A stretch of 64,000 bases of DNA from Symbiodinium natans (GCA_905221605.1 CAJNDS010000028.1:171763-235762), one strand, 5' to 3'. Shown: positions 37,010 through 48,617, numbered from the stretch's first letter. The notes: generated by a model from the letters alone, not told the origin. Numbers and translations are program-made.

Positions 37010-39925
37010 CTAGTACATGCGTGCGCGAAATTGCAAGGTCACTTGCGCAAGCGCGCGCCCGCAGATAGTGCAGGACAGTGCATCGCCAGCCGTTGCGATC
37101 TTGCCCGCCATTCCTCGCGCATGACGTGGTAGACTCCGCCAAAACTGCGCCACATCAGTGTCGAAACGCCTGGGATGGAACCTTGCCGGACGGCGTGCCC
37201 CTGTCACAGGCAGGCCTTGCTGCTGTTGCCACCAGTCACTGTCTCGCCATGCCAGAGCCCGCGAGCATTTTGGCTTGCATGCCGCACACCGCTTCAGCTG
37301 CTGCCTGACTGGGACGCCAGACTGCTCCCGCCCATAGCAGAACCGCTCCCACTTTGGCATTCAGCAGTCTAGCACGGCTTTCCAGGCTGACACCGCGGCA
37401 GGCCAGCACATGCTTCAAGCTAGCAAAAACCCCCCAGGCTCGACCTTGCGCGATAGGTCGGCGAGCATGCGTTCCTTGGTTGCCAGAGATCCAGACCCCC
37501 AGAACACGCACGGGCTCCTCTGAAGCAACAGGAGCCACGCTGCAGCCCTGTATCTGTACTGGCCCTGTGCGAGACCACCCGTTTATGATGAAAGTGCACT
37601 TCTTCGCAGCGAGAGCTGCTCCGCAGCTGCACGCACCGCATCTTGTATGCCAGCACGCGTGCCGGACAAGAGGTATATGTCGTCAACCCACGCGGCTGTT
37701 CGAGGACTAGTAGGGTCGCCGACAAAGAAAATGGTCATGTCCAGGCCAACGTACAAGTCATCCCGCACATCTTGCAAAATCATGTCAATGACTGCGCTGA
37801 ACATTACTGAGCTCTCTGGTGCTCCTTGGCGCACGCCACGTGTGGGGAAGGTCAGGGTAGCGGCAGTGTTGCCATAGATGCTGGTGGTCAGTCGTTGCCC
37901 CATCAGAGACTGCAGCACAGCCATCTCCACCTCCGCTGAGACAGGCCGTCGCCTAAAAAGCTCGAGAATCGCTGTCCACTCCAACGAGTCAAAAGCAGCC
38001 TCAACATCCAACCCCAGGACGTACGCCGGGTGCGACCACTCGCGTGCCCTACAGAGGAAGCAATCGACCAGGCTAACGACCTCCGAGACCTGGCCACCTC
38101 GCCTGCCAGCCGCTTGCCCTCCACAGAAGAGGCTCCCAAGCTGGTCCTGAAGTCGTCTAGTGACGATGCGCATGAAGATCTTGTAGCTCACTGCCGTGAT
38201 GGCAATTGGGCGGTACTCCTTTATGGACGATGGCAAGGCTTTCTTAGGTAGCATGAGCACATCAGCGAGCGTCCACACCTCCGGCCACGGGAGTCTGCCA
38301 CTGAGAACGCGGGAAAACCAATCGCTTAGCCGCTCCACAGCCACATGTGTGAGTGACAGGAAGACCTCATTTGTCAGCCCGTCTGTTCCCATACTTTTGC
38401 CAGTGTGTGTCCCAGTGATGGCCGCAGAGATCTCAGCAGCAGCAACAGGCCGAAAGGTCTGCAAGGCCTGCAGGCCACGTAACTGAGCAAGGCGGTTCCT
38501 CATGGTGTCCAGCACTTGGCCCTCCGGCATGGCGGTGTGGAGGACACTCCGAAGTCTCTCAGCAGCTGCATCGGCCCAGCAAGGGAAGTGTACCCAATCA
38601 CCATGTATGTCCTGAAGCGCGCGCGGCACCGCTCTGGCAACGGAAAAGGCCGAACGAGGCCGAAGTCCAGTTAGCTGCCGCAGTGCCTTCCAGGAGCCTC
38701 CAGCGGCCATGGAGACCAGATTTTCCCGCCATTTCCACTTCGCATCCCTCCTTAGTACCATGATCCGCTTTGAGAGAGCCCCTCGAAGTTCAGCATCCTG
38801 TACAACGTTGCGTGCCTCGCACAGCCGTCGAATATCTGCTGCATCACGATATCCAAGTCTCGGCGACGGGGCCGCGTGCCGAAGAAAGCAGCGTTGCAGG
38901 TCGTGGAACATCGCGTCTGGGGGCACCTCAGCTGTGGGACAGGCCTCCTGGACCTCACGATGAGCTTGAAGCACTGTTGCCGCAGCAAAGGAGAAGTCCT
39001 CGCGGCTGGGCTCCGGCACTGTGAAGGCTCGAGCACTCCTGAAAGATGCCCTGAAGGCCGGTGGCACAGCTGCATGCCGGCGGGTTGCCACACGCATTGG
39101 AAGCTCCAACCGCAAGGGCCGGCGGTCTGTGTGAATCATCTCATTACACTCAGCGAGCAACTCCGCCTGGGGCATGGCCTGGCAAGCAGCTGCAGTATTG
39201 GAGAAGAACCAATCAATGGCCGCTCCAATCTCTCTGTCGGTCCCCCGTCTGTTTCTGGTGGCCTGCAGCGGCATTTGCTGCAGATGTTGTCGCAAGGACA
39301 GCCCAGAGAGTTCCTGTGTGAGAGTTTCGCCACGAGAGTTCCTGGGCACTGTGAGCACGTCAGGGACGCCGTCCTGAGCGCCATGCCCCGAAGCCTGGAA
39401 CTGTTGAGTGAAGTCCGCATTGAAGTCTCCACCGAGTAGCACGGGCTTAGCATCAGAAGCATGGGTCATGAGAGCGGCTGTCAAAGCAGCAAGGGCGGCA
39501 TCAAAGTCCCGCCGTGGATTGTTCTCATGGGGAAGATGCACGTTGCACATCAAAATCTCCTTGTCATCTGAGCCGACTGTCAAAGACAGAAACATTCCAT
39601 TCTGAAAAAAGCCTCGTGTGGAAAAAGCTCGAAAGCGGCACTTACTGGCGTAGATCTGCAAGCCACGAAAAGTATGCGACTGTTCAGGGTGGCACGTGAA
39701 GATCCACCAGTCCGAATAGCTCTCGCCCATTTCCGGGCATTGAGAGCAACTCACTTCCTGGAAAAGCAAAAGGCGGGGAGGCTCCTCCGAAAATGAAGAA
39801 ACGAATTCCTGAACCGTGTCAGCGGTGGCCCCTGCCACATTCCATGTGAAAAGCAACAGGGAAACCCTTGCCACTTCATCAGGCCCAGTCGATGCAGTCT
39901 GGTTGTTGCCTGGCCAGCGACGCAC
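37010..39925 (-). pseudogene. LINE ORF2 polyprotein: endonuclease plus reverse transcriptase, frameshifted
   Basis: The open frame 39925-37583 (780 codons) starts immediately after the ORF1 TGA with no ATG before the endonuclease. Endonuclease motifs are T-W-N-V-A-G, L-F-Q-E-V, G-G-D-F-N-A-D and I-D-W-F-F (EEP/APE fold). Reverse transcriptase motifs are Y-R-P-I-A-I, L-D-V-E-A-A-F-D near residue 645, G-V-R-Q-G-A near 700 and W-V-D-D near 748, where most families have Y/F-A-D-D. A frameshift near 37610 moves the reading to another frame. That frame gives K-K-C-T-F, then V-R-V-L-G-V-W-I-S and L-L-N-A-K-V-G-A-V-L-L-W-A-G, the usual RT thumb and C-terminal text. A second shift near 37250 moves it again (37360 frame), giving a W-W-Q-Q-Q string and R-H-A-R-G-M-A-G, then a stop near 37010. 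No RNase H or zinc knuckle is seen. Confidence 0.88.
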
Positions 39926-40756
39926 TCACTGCCCGGTGGCGGGCCGCTTCTGTGCCTTGATCCATGCCTGCTTGACCTCAAATTCAGTCTTTCCAAGCTC
40001 ATGGGACAGCAGGGAGACATTCGGAAGATCGGGATTGCTGGAAAATCCTGCAAAACGGTGTGACCCAAGCCATGCTATGCCCTGCCTGTAGTCACCCTCC
40101 AAATGCTCGGCATCTGCATCAAGAAGGCGCGCAGTTCTGAGTGCCCTTGCCGTGAAGGAGGCAATCTGTCTCTCAGTCTGGGATTTGTGCGGTCCAAACC
40201 AAAGGGGAGAGCCCGCGTGTTCGTAGCTTTCCTCTTTGAAAGACGTGAAGGCAGCCCACAGGTTGTCCCTTGCCGTGCCCCCAGCTGCCTCCTGAAACTG
40301 AACGTAGGCCACTGAGGCGCGCTTGCCGGGAGCATAGATCTTCTTGACAGTGGGCATAGCCCCCAAATGTGTCATGATCTCTGCGGCTTTAGCCTCAAGT
40401 TCACGACGCTGAGTGTCCCGCTTGAAGCCTCCCAAAACATCTAGAGCAGAGTTCAGGTTGGATGATGCCCTGTCGCCTCCGGGGAAAGAGCCGTTGGAGC
40501 GGTCTGTGCCGGTGCTCCGTCTGTCCTGAATGGCTGAAATGCTCTTAGCATGTGCGGCGGTCTGGGCCTCAAGAGCACCCAAACGTCCATCAAGGGTTCT
40601 CGTCTGGTCCTGCAGAGATGCCACTCCTCTGAGACTCTCATCAGCCTTAGCCTCAACTGCACTGAGTTGAATCCGTAAGGGATCAAGGATCTCTTCCCTC
40701 ATCATCTCGCGATACTGCTCAAAAGATGGACTTTCAGCAGGACGTTTGAGCGCCAT
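39926..40756 (-). CDS. LINE ORF1 protein (coiled coil plus RNA-binding-like domain)
   Basis: 276 residues from the ATG at 40756. The longer frame to 40891 opens only at TTG, so the ATG is preferred. Residues of roughly 12-90 form a heptad-rich coiled coil (repeated Leu/Ala with Glu, Lys, Arg, Gln), as in the trimerising part of LINE ORF1 proteins. The central part has a V-K-K-I-Y-A-P-G-K-R then V-A-Y-V-Q-F pattern that resembles the beta strands of an RRM-like fold. Such proteins bind element RNA. It ends at a TGA (39928-39926) that is directly in frame with ORF2. The RRM assignment is an inference. Confidence 0.7.
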   Translation of the reverse strand: MALKRPAESPSFEQYREMMREEILDPLRIQLSAVEAKADESLRGVASLQDQTRTLDGRLGALEAQTAAHAKSISAIQDRRSTGTDRSNGSFPGGDRASSNLNSALDVLGGFKRDTQRRELEAKAAEIMTHLGAMPTVKKIYAPGKRASVAYVQFQEAAGGTARDNLWAAFTSFKEESYEHAGSPLWFGPHKSQTERQIASFTARALRTARLLDADAEHLEGDYRQGIAWLGSHRFAGFSSNPDLPNVSLLSHELGKTEFEVKQAWIKAQKRPATGQ

Positions 40757-41370
40757 GCCGCACAGCCTACACCCTACACCGAACCTACCCCTGGCCTCAG
40801 AAGGCCCCGAGCCAAACCTGTAGCCATTTAAATCTAAGCCTGGGCATGAAAATTGCAAGGTAAAACACTTCTGCCTGTCTGAAGGCTCCAATACTATGAA
40901 ATACAGAATTCCTGCCCATTCGCAAGCTCGAGAGACGATAAATTACAGCATTGTTACCATTTCACAAGATGCAGATACAGCAACTCTGCCTTCAAGTGCT
41001 CTTAAATGTGCTTTGGCTTTGGTCTGGTTTGTCACGGCACGTGTCTTGCTTGTCAAGCGAAAAGGACATGTTTCAAAAGATGGTTTGGTTGGATTGGCTC
41101 AAAAACACAGCTGGCTTCAGCTTGGCTTTGTTCGCAGCCAGAGCCCCCACCCACGTTGTGAAGCGAAAGGGATATGTTTGAAGGCATTTGGCGGTTTCTG
41201 CTTTGGGGTTTTGCGGGTTAGGGCTTCAAACTTGGTGGGCTTACTAGGCTTATCGGTGAATCCGAAATAGTGGAATATCTGTACATTGGTTTAGCTTGAA
41301 GCTTTCCTTGCTTCCCGCCATCCTTATACTTGGCGTTATTGATCCTTGTTGAGGTTCGGGCGGTACTAAC

Positions 41371-41373
41371 ATA

Positions 41374-41423
<50 letters not shown>

Positions 41424-41482
41424 CACATATATATACATATATATATATATACACATATATATATATACATATATGTACACAC
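41371..41482. repeat. (TA)n/(CA)n microsatellite
   Basis: About 110 bp of alternating TA with ACACATA interruptions. It opens artefactual Ile-Tyr frames on both strands. Confidence 0.95.
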
Positions 41483-41499
41483 ACTTTTTTTATATACCT

Positions 41500-44060
41500 A
41501 CGCAAGTGGGGAAGGGGTGCTGGATTTTAAGGCCTGTGAAATGGCAGAAACTTTTGTAATGCAAGCAACCAGTCTGTGTTGTGAGGATAAGGTTCCGCGA
41601 AGTCGCCTGCACACTGCATTCAACGCAGTGCGTTCAACTTGTGCAATGGAGCTCTTCGACAGAGCCTACAGAAAGTCCAGCCGTTCCCCCTGCCTTCCAG
41701 CAAATGCGCGCACGTCCGATGATCCTGCTTGACTTGCCCGCCTCTTGCTTGCTTTCTTTTCCGTTTAGAACGTAGAAGGATTTGTTGGTGATGATCCGTA
41801 ATGGACTTTTGATTGATCCCTCTTTGATGTTGATCGATCCCTGTTTCTATTTATGGATCCATATTAGTTCTTTAATGATTCCTGCTTCCCTGAATATCGA
41901 CCTTACCCTTGCCGGCCAAAGCATGACCTCCAACAACCCTGCACCTGAAAATTGGGAGGATTTCACGCTCGTGCACGGCTGGCAAGCAGGGTCCGCTGTC
42001 ACCCCAGAACAAACGGCTCATGAGCCCCTGTCCACCTGGCGTCTATTTCAGCCAGATTCATGTCCACACCGGCCGTAAGTTTCGAAATGTAGCTGGGGGA
42101 CATTTTTCTGGAATTCATACTGCTGCTTGCTGTTTTCGTTGATTTTGCGGCATCACGGGTCAAAATGGCCAACAACCGTCAGTGCCAAGCATCCGCACAG
42201 CAAAGAACTCTCATCTGCTTAGGTGAAACACGTCGAGAGACACCTCATGACGCTTTTCCCGACATTCCCGACTCTCGCAGGCCTCGGGGAAGACGACGCG
42301 GTGCCCTCTACCGGTGCGGCGGTAGGGGAAGTTGTCATTGAAGATATCCAAGTTATCGGCCTCACACAGAGTGTCTCCACCCTTGGACTGAAATTGATCG
42401 GCTAAGCCCCACTGCAGTGACCTGTAAAGCAATTTAATTGTATGTCAGCTTCGTGCCGATCTTCGTAGACGAACTCAGAATCTGGGAGAGGTTTCGAGTG
42501 TAGGCATGGCAGCGCTGCAACTGCCGCCCCCCCGCATTGCCTCTATCCGAAGATCTGCCTCAAGTGTCCAACAAGCACGCATGCCTCGCTCGAGCAACAT
42601 ACATCCAGGCGTACAAAGGCAAGCAGGGCCTGCGGTCGTACGAAAGCCTCAAAGTGCATCACTGCCTCTGACCTGGACAAAAACTTAGCGAGTCTTGTGC
42701 AACAAGGCTTGTAGCAGCAGAGTCTGAGATAGTCCGAGACAGTCTTATCATACGCGTTGCGACATGTCAGCTGCCGGGTACATCGGTGGGCCTTCACCCT
42801 TTCTACGTCTGGCCGATGTCAAGAAAGAGTAGGCTGTATACGCTAACGTCTGATGAGATGACATGCAATTAGAATGAACACAGACCGACTGACCAGAAAC
42901 GACCAGGCCGACCATGAATCGAGCTAGCCTGGCTGCATGTGTCTAAACCAGTGCGTGCGACACACCACGTGAACTGAATCATGCTCAGGCAGTCTCAGGG
43001 CAAGGTAGCGTGCTCTCGGCCATATCGCCTTCGAGAACATGCGTGCGAAAGATAATAGCCATCCCTGCTTGCAGCGTGCAAACACAGTGTTCGCGCTCTG
43101 CCTCGATACATCCAACAAAGAGCCACATAACCTGGCCACAGCGCCACGATGCACGCCAACGTGCAACACATTTTGCAAATCAGTACTTACCCGGCATGAC
43201 CACCAAGAAGCTGTAAAACTCCTGCATACTCACAGATGGAAAGAGAAAGAAAGAAAAAAGGAAGGAATGAAGAAAGTTCGCCTGTCTGATTCAAGGCGCA
43301 CGTCTGTCTTGCTAAGCACTGGTGTTCCTTGATGTGTCCTCCGAAAGCGGGAAAACTGGGAAAATTGGGTAAAGTCTGGTACTACTGACCCATTTGACCC
43401 ATCTAGACCCATCCAAAGCCATTCAGACCCATTCAGACCCATTCGCTCATTTTACTCCGCCGGACGTGCCACAGCATACATTGTGTCATACATTGTGTCT
43501 CCTAAGCTCCTGCAGACATTGTTATGCAATGGATCTCTTTCTTAGGAAACGCATGGACTGGTGCCGCCACAAGAGAAGACATGACGTTTTGCGGGCAGAG
43601 TGTGATCCGTAAGCCTTGAGATCCTTGCATCATTCTCAAAGCCGTAGGAGCATGCAACGATTTCTCTCAACTTTGGCAGCCCTTCTGGGTGCAAAGTCTA
43701 CGTGTGGGAACCTGAAAAGCACGTCAACGTTGACGCTACAACACCTGCAGCAACTTGCTGATTGTCAGCCGCGCTACAGAGGGCAGCCCGGTGAGCTGCG
43801 AATGCCCAATCCATGCTTAAGAAACTGCCGTCTCAAAATCCAAACTTGTCAGCCAGGGGGGACAGAACCATTCTGTAGAAAGGCACCGTCCTTCCTGGAG
43901 TGGACGTGATGTGCCACCGCATCCATGTGGCAGAGAAACATGGGGGATGAAGAGCAAATCGTGAGACCGCCTATCCAGAAACCCCTAGAGGGGTCCTTCT
44001 TCTGGCGCTGAGGAATGTCACAACATGTCACAACTGTACAGAATCCGTCTTCCAGGGCTC
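41500..44060. other. Unassigned region
   Basis: No gene recognised. A short GACCCATTCA-type tandem lies at 43388-43445. A 73-codon frame at 42211-42432 minus and a 60-codon frame at 42223-42405 plus overlap each other without a domain. It may contain the UTR or neighbour of the EF-hand exons. Confidence 0.4.
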
Positions 44061-44067
44061 GAAGAAA

Positions 44068-44488
44068 TCATTCTCGGCACATGGTCATGAACTCTTTGAA
44101 ATCGATCTCTGCGTCTCCATTGAGATCCAGATCCTTCAACGTCTGAACCTGCACCCAATGGCTGCTTGTGGATCCATGCACCAATCTCTTGACATACCCT
44201 TGCCAAAATTTACCAAGGCGAAGACCAGTTCGGCGGCTTGAAGATGGCCAAGAAGCCTGCCTGAGAAATTCGGCAAACTTGGCAAACTAGTCATGGGGCT
44301 AGTTCATGGGGTGAGCCCCGGGCCTTCAGCCAGCTCACCTCACCAGATCCAAACAACAAACACCCAGTCACGCAGTATCTAGCAACAAGGATCCCGCATG
44401 ATCCGCACAAGCTGCTCAAGGAGATGAAACTGACAAAATGATGCAAAGGCGCTCAACTGAATGCAGCCGTCGCCGTTTTTGTCAAAAC
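44068..44488 (-). CDS. EF-hand calcium-binding protein, two 3' exons
   Basis: Two EF-hand loops sit on the minus strand. The upstream exon (about 44488-44409) reads F-D-K-N-G-D-G-C-I-Q-L-S-A-F, a 12-residue loop with D1, N3, D5, G6 and I8 but Ala instead of the usual Glu at position 12. The terminal exon (44148-44068) reads D-L-N-G-D-A-E-I-D-F-K-E-F with D1, N3, D5, I8 and E12, then M-T-M-C-R-E and a TGA stop. Both exons open after an AG followed by G. A GT donor at 44408 and acceptor at 44150/44149 give a phase-0 join and about 20 residues between the loops, close to calmodulin-like spacing. The intron would be about 260 nt. 5' exons were not found. It could be the C-terminal lobe of a calmodulin-like protein or a calcium-dependent kinase. 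Loop 1 may bind calcium poorly. Confidence 0.5.
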
Positions 44489-44499
44489 CTCAGCATGAC

Positions 44500-46970
44500 A
44501 CACTGTGCGTCGTTATGCATTTACTCCCGAGTCCTTTGAGCCCCTTTTTCACAATAAGAACCTGCGCGCAAAGTCATCACTTCACTGGTCCGCAAGATGC
44601 GAGCAGTATGCAGCTGCTGACTTTCGCCTATGTGTGGAAGGCGTGACACCGGTGAAGACAACTGAAACATGGCCCGCAAAGCCTGCAACAACATCAACAA
44701 CGTCTACAGTTTTGCGACGACTGAACTCTTCTGACGAGCCAGCACCATCTGATGCGGCTGCTGGGCTTGCCCAATGCTCATTTTGTCACGAAACGTTCAG
44801 CATAACATGTCATAACGGCCCAGCAGCTGTTGAAGATGACCTTGCCCACTTTCTCTGTCATGCACCTCTTGCGGTTGAAGGTAGCTGCAATGAACTCGGT
44901 GAATGTAAAGTCCTGCCAGGACAAACTCCTAAACAAGCCAAACAAACACACACCGCTAAACTGTATGAGGTGCCGCCCAAGCCAGAGTCCTAGTCCAAGG
45001 CATGGGTTTTCGGGATTTTCACATCCGCTTGCTGCAAAACAAAGAGACGTAAATTACTGAAGGCTAACATGGCGCTCTGTCATATCGGAAACACCGCAGG
45101 TCCTTGCCAAAGTGGCAAATGCCAAATGGTATCTATGTATCTGCTGTCCTGCCCTCGTGTGCTGCTTCGGTTCGTCCACATCGGAATCAAATAAAAGGTA
45201 CACACAGAGTCACCGGACCAAGTCACATCTGTTCCTGGTGCGCGTGCCTTGTTGTGCACATTCCTTGCCACTTATCTCTTGGCTCATCACTGTTCGAAAG
45301 TTTTGAGTGAGCACGCATGCACAGCGAGATGCAGCACACTTCCCACCCACTGCGGACAGAGTGTTTCCCGAGTGTGACCGTGGATGGTGTGTTCGCGGCG
45401 TGTCCTTATACTGAGGCCTGCGACTCGCTATGTGCAAACGATCCTTTGCTGCAATCCATGGCTGGATTGATGTATGCTGGCCGTCTGAAGTGAAACCACG
45501 ACTTACCGGTGTTCATCTCTGATTCTCTTGTGCCACGGCTGCCTACGCCAGTCCTGGATGGCTTCTTCGTGGCCATCTGCCTTGAAGATCTTAATGGCAT
45601 CTTTCTTTTTGATGGACTGGCAAGCTGCTCAGGTGGCAAACGATGGCCCTCCCCGGCAACATCTGCAGCACCAACAACCCACCTTCGCACCTTTTGTCGC
45701 ACTTGACGTAGCCTGCGAATCCATTGGCATCATTAGCACCACTCAAACCATGTCACAACTGAAATTTGCAGCCTTGGAGAGCGCCACTAACTCCGACATG
45801 GACACGAAACCATTGCAATCTTCGTCTAACGCCTTAGTTTGGATCTCATTCTCCCGGTCAAAAGCAGCAGATGCAATGACTTGGGCCAAGCCACCAAAAA
45901 GAGTTGCCTGCTGGGTCCGACCTCTGCTTCACCCAGCATGCACGCTGTCCTTGGCATCATAACTGTAACATCAAGCAAGAACAACATGATTTTGTTGAAA
46001 GGAAATAGCAAAAAAAAGATACGACGGAGGCTTGGGCCTTTTAGCCGGCCCCTCGAACAACACAATACGGCATTCCGCGCCCATTGCACAAGCTCAGGTC
46101 GGAGTGGGCAGCATGTCGGTGTTACAAGCAGACAAAGGGCTTAGTGCACATGCAGCCAAGGCACATGTTCAAACAAGCTCGTTTGAACTTGTTCAGCGAC
46201 CGATAGTTTTTTAAGCCTTCGATGTGCTTCTCTTCCTGGGCAATCTGCAGGTTGATATTGAACAACTGCCAAGTGAGCTGCACCATGCTTTCTTAACCTC
46301 ATCTACCTTACCCAGAACAGAGCAGAGTCTGCACCACCTCTCGCATCATGTGCCTCACGCTTCCTGCATGTCATCGCGTGTTTCGACTGCAAGCCTGTGG
46401 CTGACGAGGCAAGAAAGGATAAACGAGGCAAAAAGGAAATAGCTTGAGAGACCCAAGTCAGCATGCCAAAAACGACACACTAGTCGTACATCGCCTGATA
46501 CGTTTGAAAATGTCGAAAACGCGCGGCCTCGTGCAACATGCGAGAATGCACATGCATTCGCTGCGCCTGTCGCACAAGCAACAAACGTTGCATGATGTGC
46601 CAGTCCAAGTATATGCAAACACCTCTGGCTCGTGTACGCTGTTCTGAGCCCACGCATACTCCCAAGTGTGCCAGCGAACACGGCAGACCTCGTGCGACCA
46701 GTGTCGGCCGTCACAGTTCCTAGCGTCGTGCACGACCAAAGGACTTGGGAAAAGATCCTGCAAGCGAAGTAAGTAATCCCGGTTTTTAGAACCTCAAAAA
46801 GCACACGGCCCACTTAGACAACTGTCCCACATCCAGCTGTCCACTGCCGTAGCGGACCCCTCATGTGCTGACATTGCGCAAGCAAGAGCCATGCAACAAG
46901 AATAAAGGAATATAAATTGAATAGTCCATATAATGCTTAACATATCCCCAAAAGTCGGTGTCGTCAGGCG
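44500..46970. other. Unassigned region
   Basis: Presumably contains the 5' part of the EF-hand gene, but no exon could be identified. Frames at 44505-44993 plus and 46355-46813 minus lack recognisable domains. Confidence 0.4.
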
Positions 46971-46979
46971 GGTTTTTTC

Positions 46980-47114
46980 TCAGGTCTTGTGGCCGGAAAT
47001 CTGGGTTCTCTCTGCGGTCTTGTGGCCGGAAATCTGGGTTCTGTCTGCGGTCTTGTGGCCGGAAATCTGGGTTCTGTCTGCGGTCTTGTGGCCGGAAATC
47101 TGGGTTCTGTCTAA
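46980..47114. repeat. 33-bp minisatellite, 4 copies
   Basis: Four near-identical 33-bp units containing CTTGTGGCCGGAAATCTGGG. The unit length is a multiple of three, so several frames on both strands stay open. The unit decays downstream (47130-47280), where AATCTGGGATTTG- and CTTGG-like half units recur. Confidence 0.93.
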
Positions 47115-47392
47115 GTAGAATCTTGGATCTACTCATCTGAAATCTGGGATTTGTCTGCGGTTTATTACATTAAAAACTTGGTTCAGATCGCTGAAAACCG
47201 GGATCCGCCCTGCAAGTTTCGGGGCTTGACCTTGTCATGAATCCTGAGAAATCTTGGACTTGCTCCTAGAAATATTGGGCTTACTCAAGCCTCGTGAAGA
47301 TTGTTATCGAAACTGTTTCCTGTTTTGTTCTCGATGGAGGCCAGTCTGGCGGACAAAACTGCTTGACTTAATGATGCTACTCGCATCTGACT

Positions 47393-47485
47393 CCCCCTGC
47401 AGCCCCCTCCAGCCTCCTCCAGCCCCTCCGCCCCTCCAGCCCCTCCGCCCCTCCAGCCCCTCCAGCCCCCTCCCCCTCCAGCCCA
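47393..47485 (-). repeat. C-rich CCCCTCCAG array
   Basis: Short pyrimidine-rich tandem of CCTCCAGCC/CCCCTCCGC units, directly next to the G-rich hexamer array. The two arrays are partly complementary in composition. Confidence 0.85.
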
Positions 47486-47487
47486 CC

Positions 47488-47812
47488 TGGCTGGGGCTGG
47501 GGCTGGGGCTGGGGCTGGGGCTGGGGCTGGGGCTGGGGCTGGGGGCTGGGGCTGGGGCTGGGGCTGGGGCTGGGGCTGGGGCTGGGGTTGGGGCTGGGGC
47601 TGGGGCTGGGGCTGGGCCTGGGGCTGGGGCTGGGGCTGGGTGGGGCTGGGGCTGGGGATGGGGCTGGGGCTGGGGATGGGGGGGCTTGGGGCTGGGGCTG
47701 GGGCTTGGGGCTGGGGCTGGGGCTGTGGGGCTGGGGCTGGGGCTGGGGCTGGGGCTGGGGCTGGGGCTGGGGCTGGGGGGGCTTGGGGCTGGGGCTGTGG
47801 GGCTGGGGCTAG
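47488..47812 (+). repeat. (GGGGCT)n hexanucleotide array
   Basis: About 325 bp of GGGGCT units with a few GGGGAT, GGGCCT and GTGGGGCT variants. Repeated runs of four G make the plus strand a strong G-quadruplex candidate. The open frames here (Gly-Leu, Gly-Ala-Gly-Ala and Pro-Gln-Pro repeats) are artefacts. Confidence 0.96.
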
Positions 47813-48231
47813 GAAGGAACCGTGCGATGGTGGGGGTGCGTTTGGGGGGCGGGGGGTGGGCAAGGGGCCCATGTTTTCGTGTCAGAAACTAGTCGAGTTT
47901 TTTTTTTTTGTGGTGTTTGCTTGCCACTTACAACTTACAACCTAGGCATGGGCGCGCGCGCGCCAGGATCTTTCACGAAGAGACACCGCCTGTGTATGTT
48001 TCGGAAAAGTTGAGGAGGGTGTTTTCAATCCTACGGCGCATGGATCTTGCTTCAGGGGCACTGCGTTCTTCCATGATTTTTTTCAACTCCGATGAAAACT
48101 TCTACCCGTGACCGACGCTTCATGGACGTGTCCAGAAGTTTTTGTCGCTCTAGAAGGAGCTAGGCTACACCTGGTTGCACAATAGCGCGGCCCACAATTT
48201 CTTGTATATGACACTGACTTCCTCAGCGCCA

Positions 48232-48560
48232 GCCGAGGCCATGTTTCTTACGACCAATCCCGACTTACGATGCCTCAAAACCAGACATGACCCTCCCCAG
48301 GCCCCAACCCAGATGTGTTTTTCTACTAGGTTTGCTTCGCAAAACGCAAGCCGAGACCATATTTTTAAAGACCAATCCCGACTTCGGACGCCTCAAGACC
48401 AAACATGACCCTCCCCAGGCCCCAACCCAGATGTATTTTTTCTACTAGGTTTGCTTCGCAAAACGCAAGCCGAGACCATATTTTTAAAGACCAATCCCGA
48501 CTTCGGACGCCTCAAGACCAAACATGACCCTTCCCAGACCCCAACCCATATATGATTTTC
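48232..48560 (+). repeat. About 119-bp tandem repeat, 2.8 copies, just downstream of the decarboxylase gene
   Basis: Units start at about 48232 (GCCGAGGCCATG, most diverged), 48350 and 48469 (GCCGAGACCAT). They are nearly identical over CCAATCCCGACTTCGGACGC and TCTACTAGGTTTGCTTCGC. The last copy ends about 58 bp from the decarboxylase stop codon, so the array lies in or next to that gene's 3' UTR. Confidence 0.92.
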
Positions 48561-48617
48561 CATGAAAACCCAAAAGATATGTTAAGCATTATATGGATTA
48601 TTCAACCTATGAAAGTC

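Larger units (their letters stand above)
37010..40889 (-). mobile_element. Non-LTR retrotransposon (LINE), degenerate
   Basis: Minus-strand element with the order coiled-coil ORF1, APE-type endonuclease, reverse transcriptase, and a C-terminal domain. The coding part runs from the ORF1 ATG at 40756 to about 37010. The 5' limit (near 40889) and the 3' limit are not defined: no poly-A tail, tail repeat or target-site duplication could be fixed by eye. One in-frame stop and two frameshifts show that this copy is dead unless the stop is read through. Confidence 0.9.

Noticed and set aside
46861-47136. Frames with 11-residue repeats on both strands
   Set aside because: The 33-bp unit is a multiple of three, so any frame stays open. 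Four identical nucleotide copies indicate a minisatellite.
47254-47892. 212-codon Gly/Leu-rich frame and 195-codon Pro/Gln-rich frame on opposite strands
   Set aside because: Both are translations of the GGGGCT hexamer array. No start context or domain outside the repeat.
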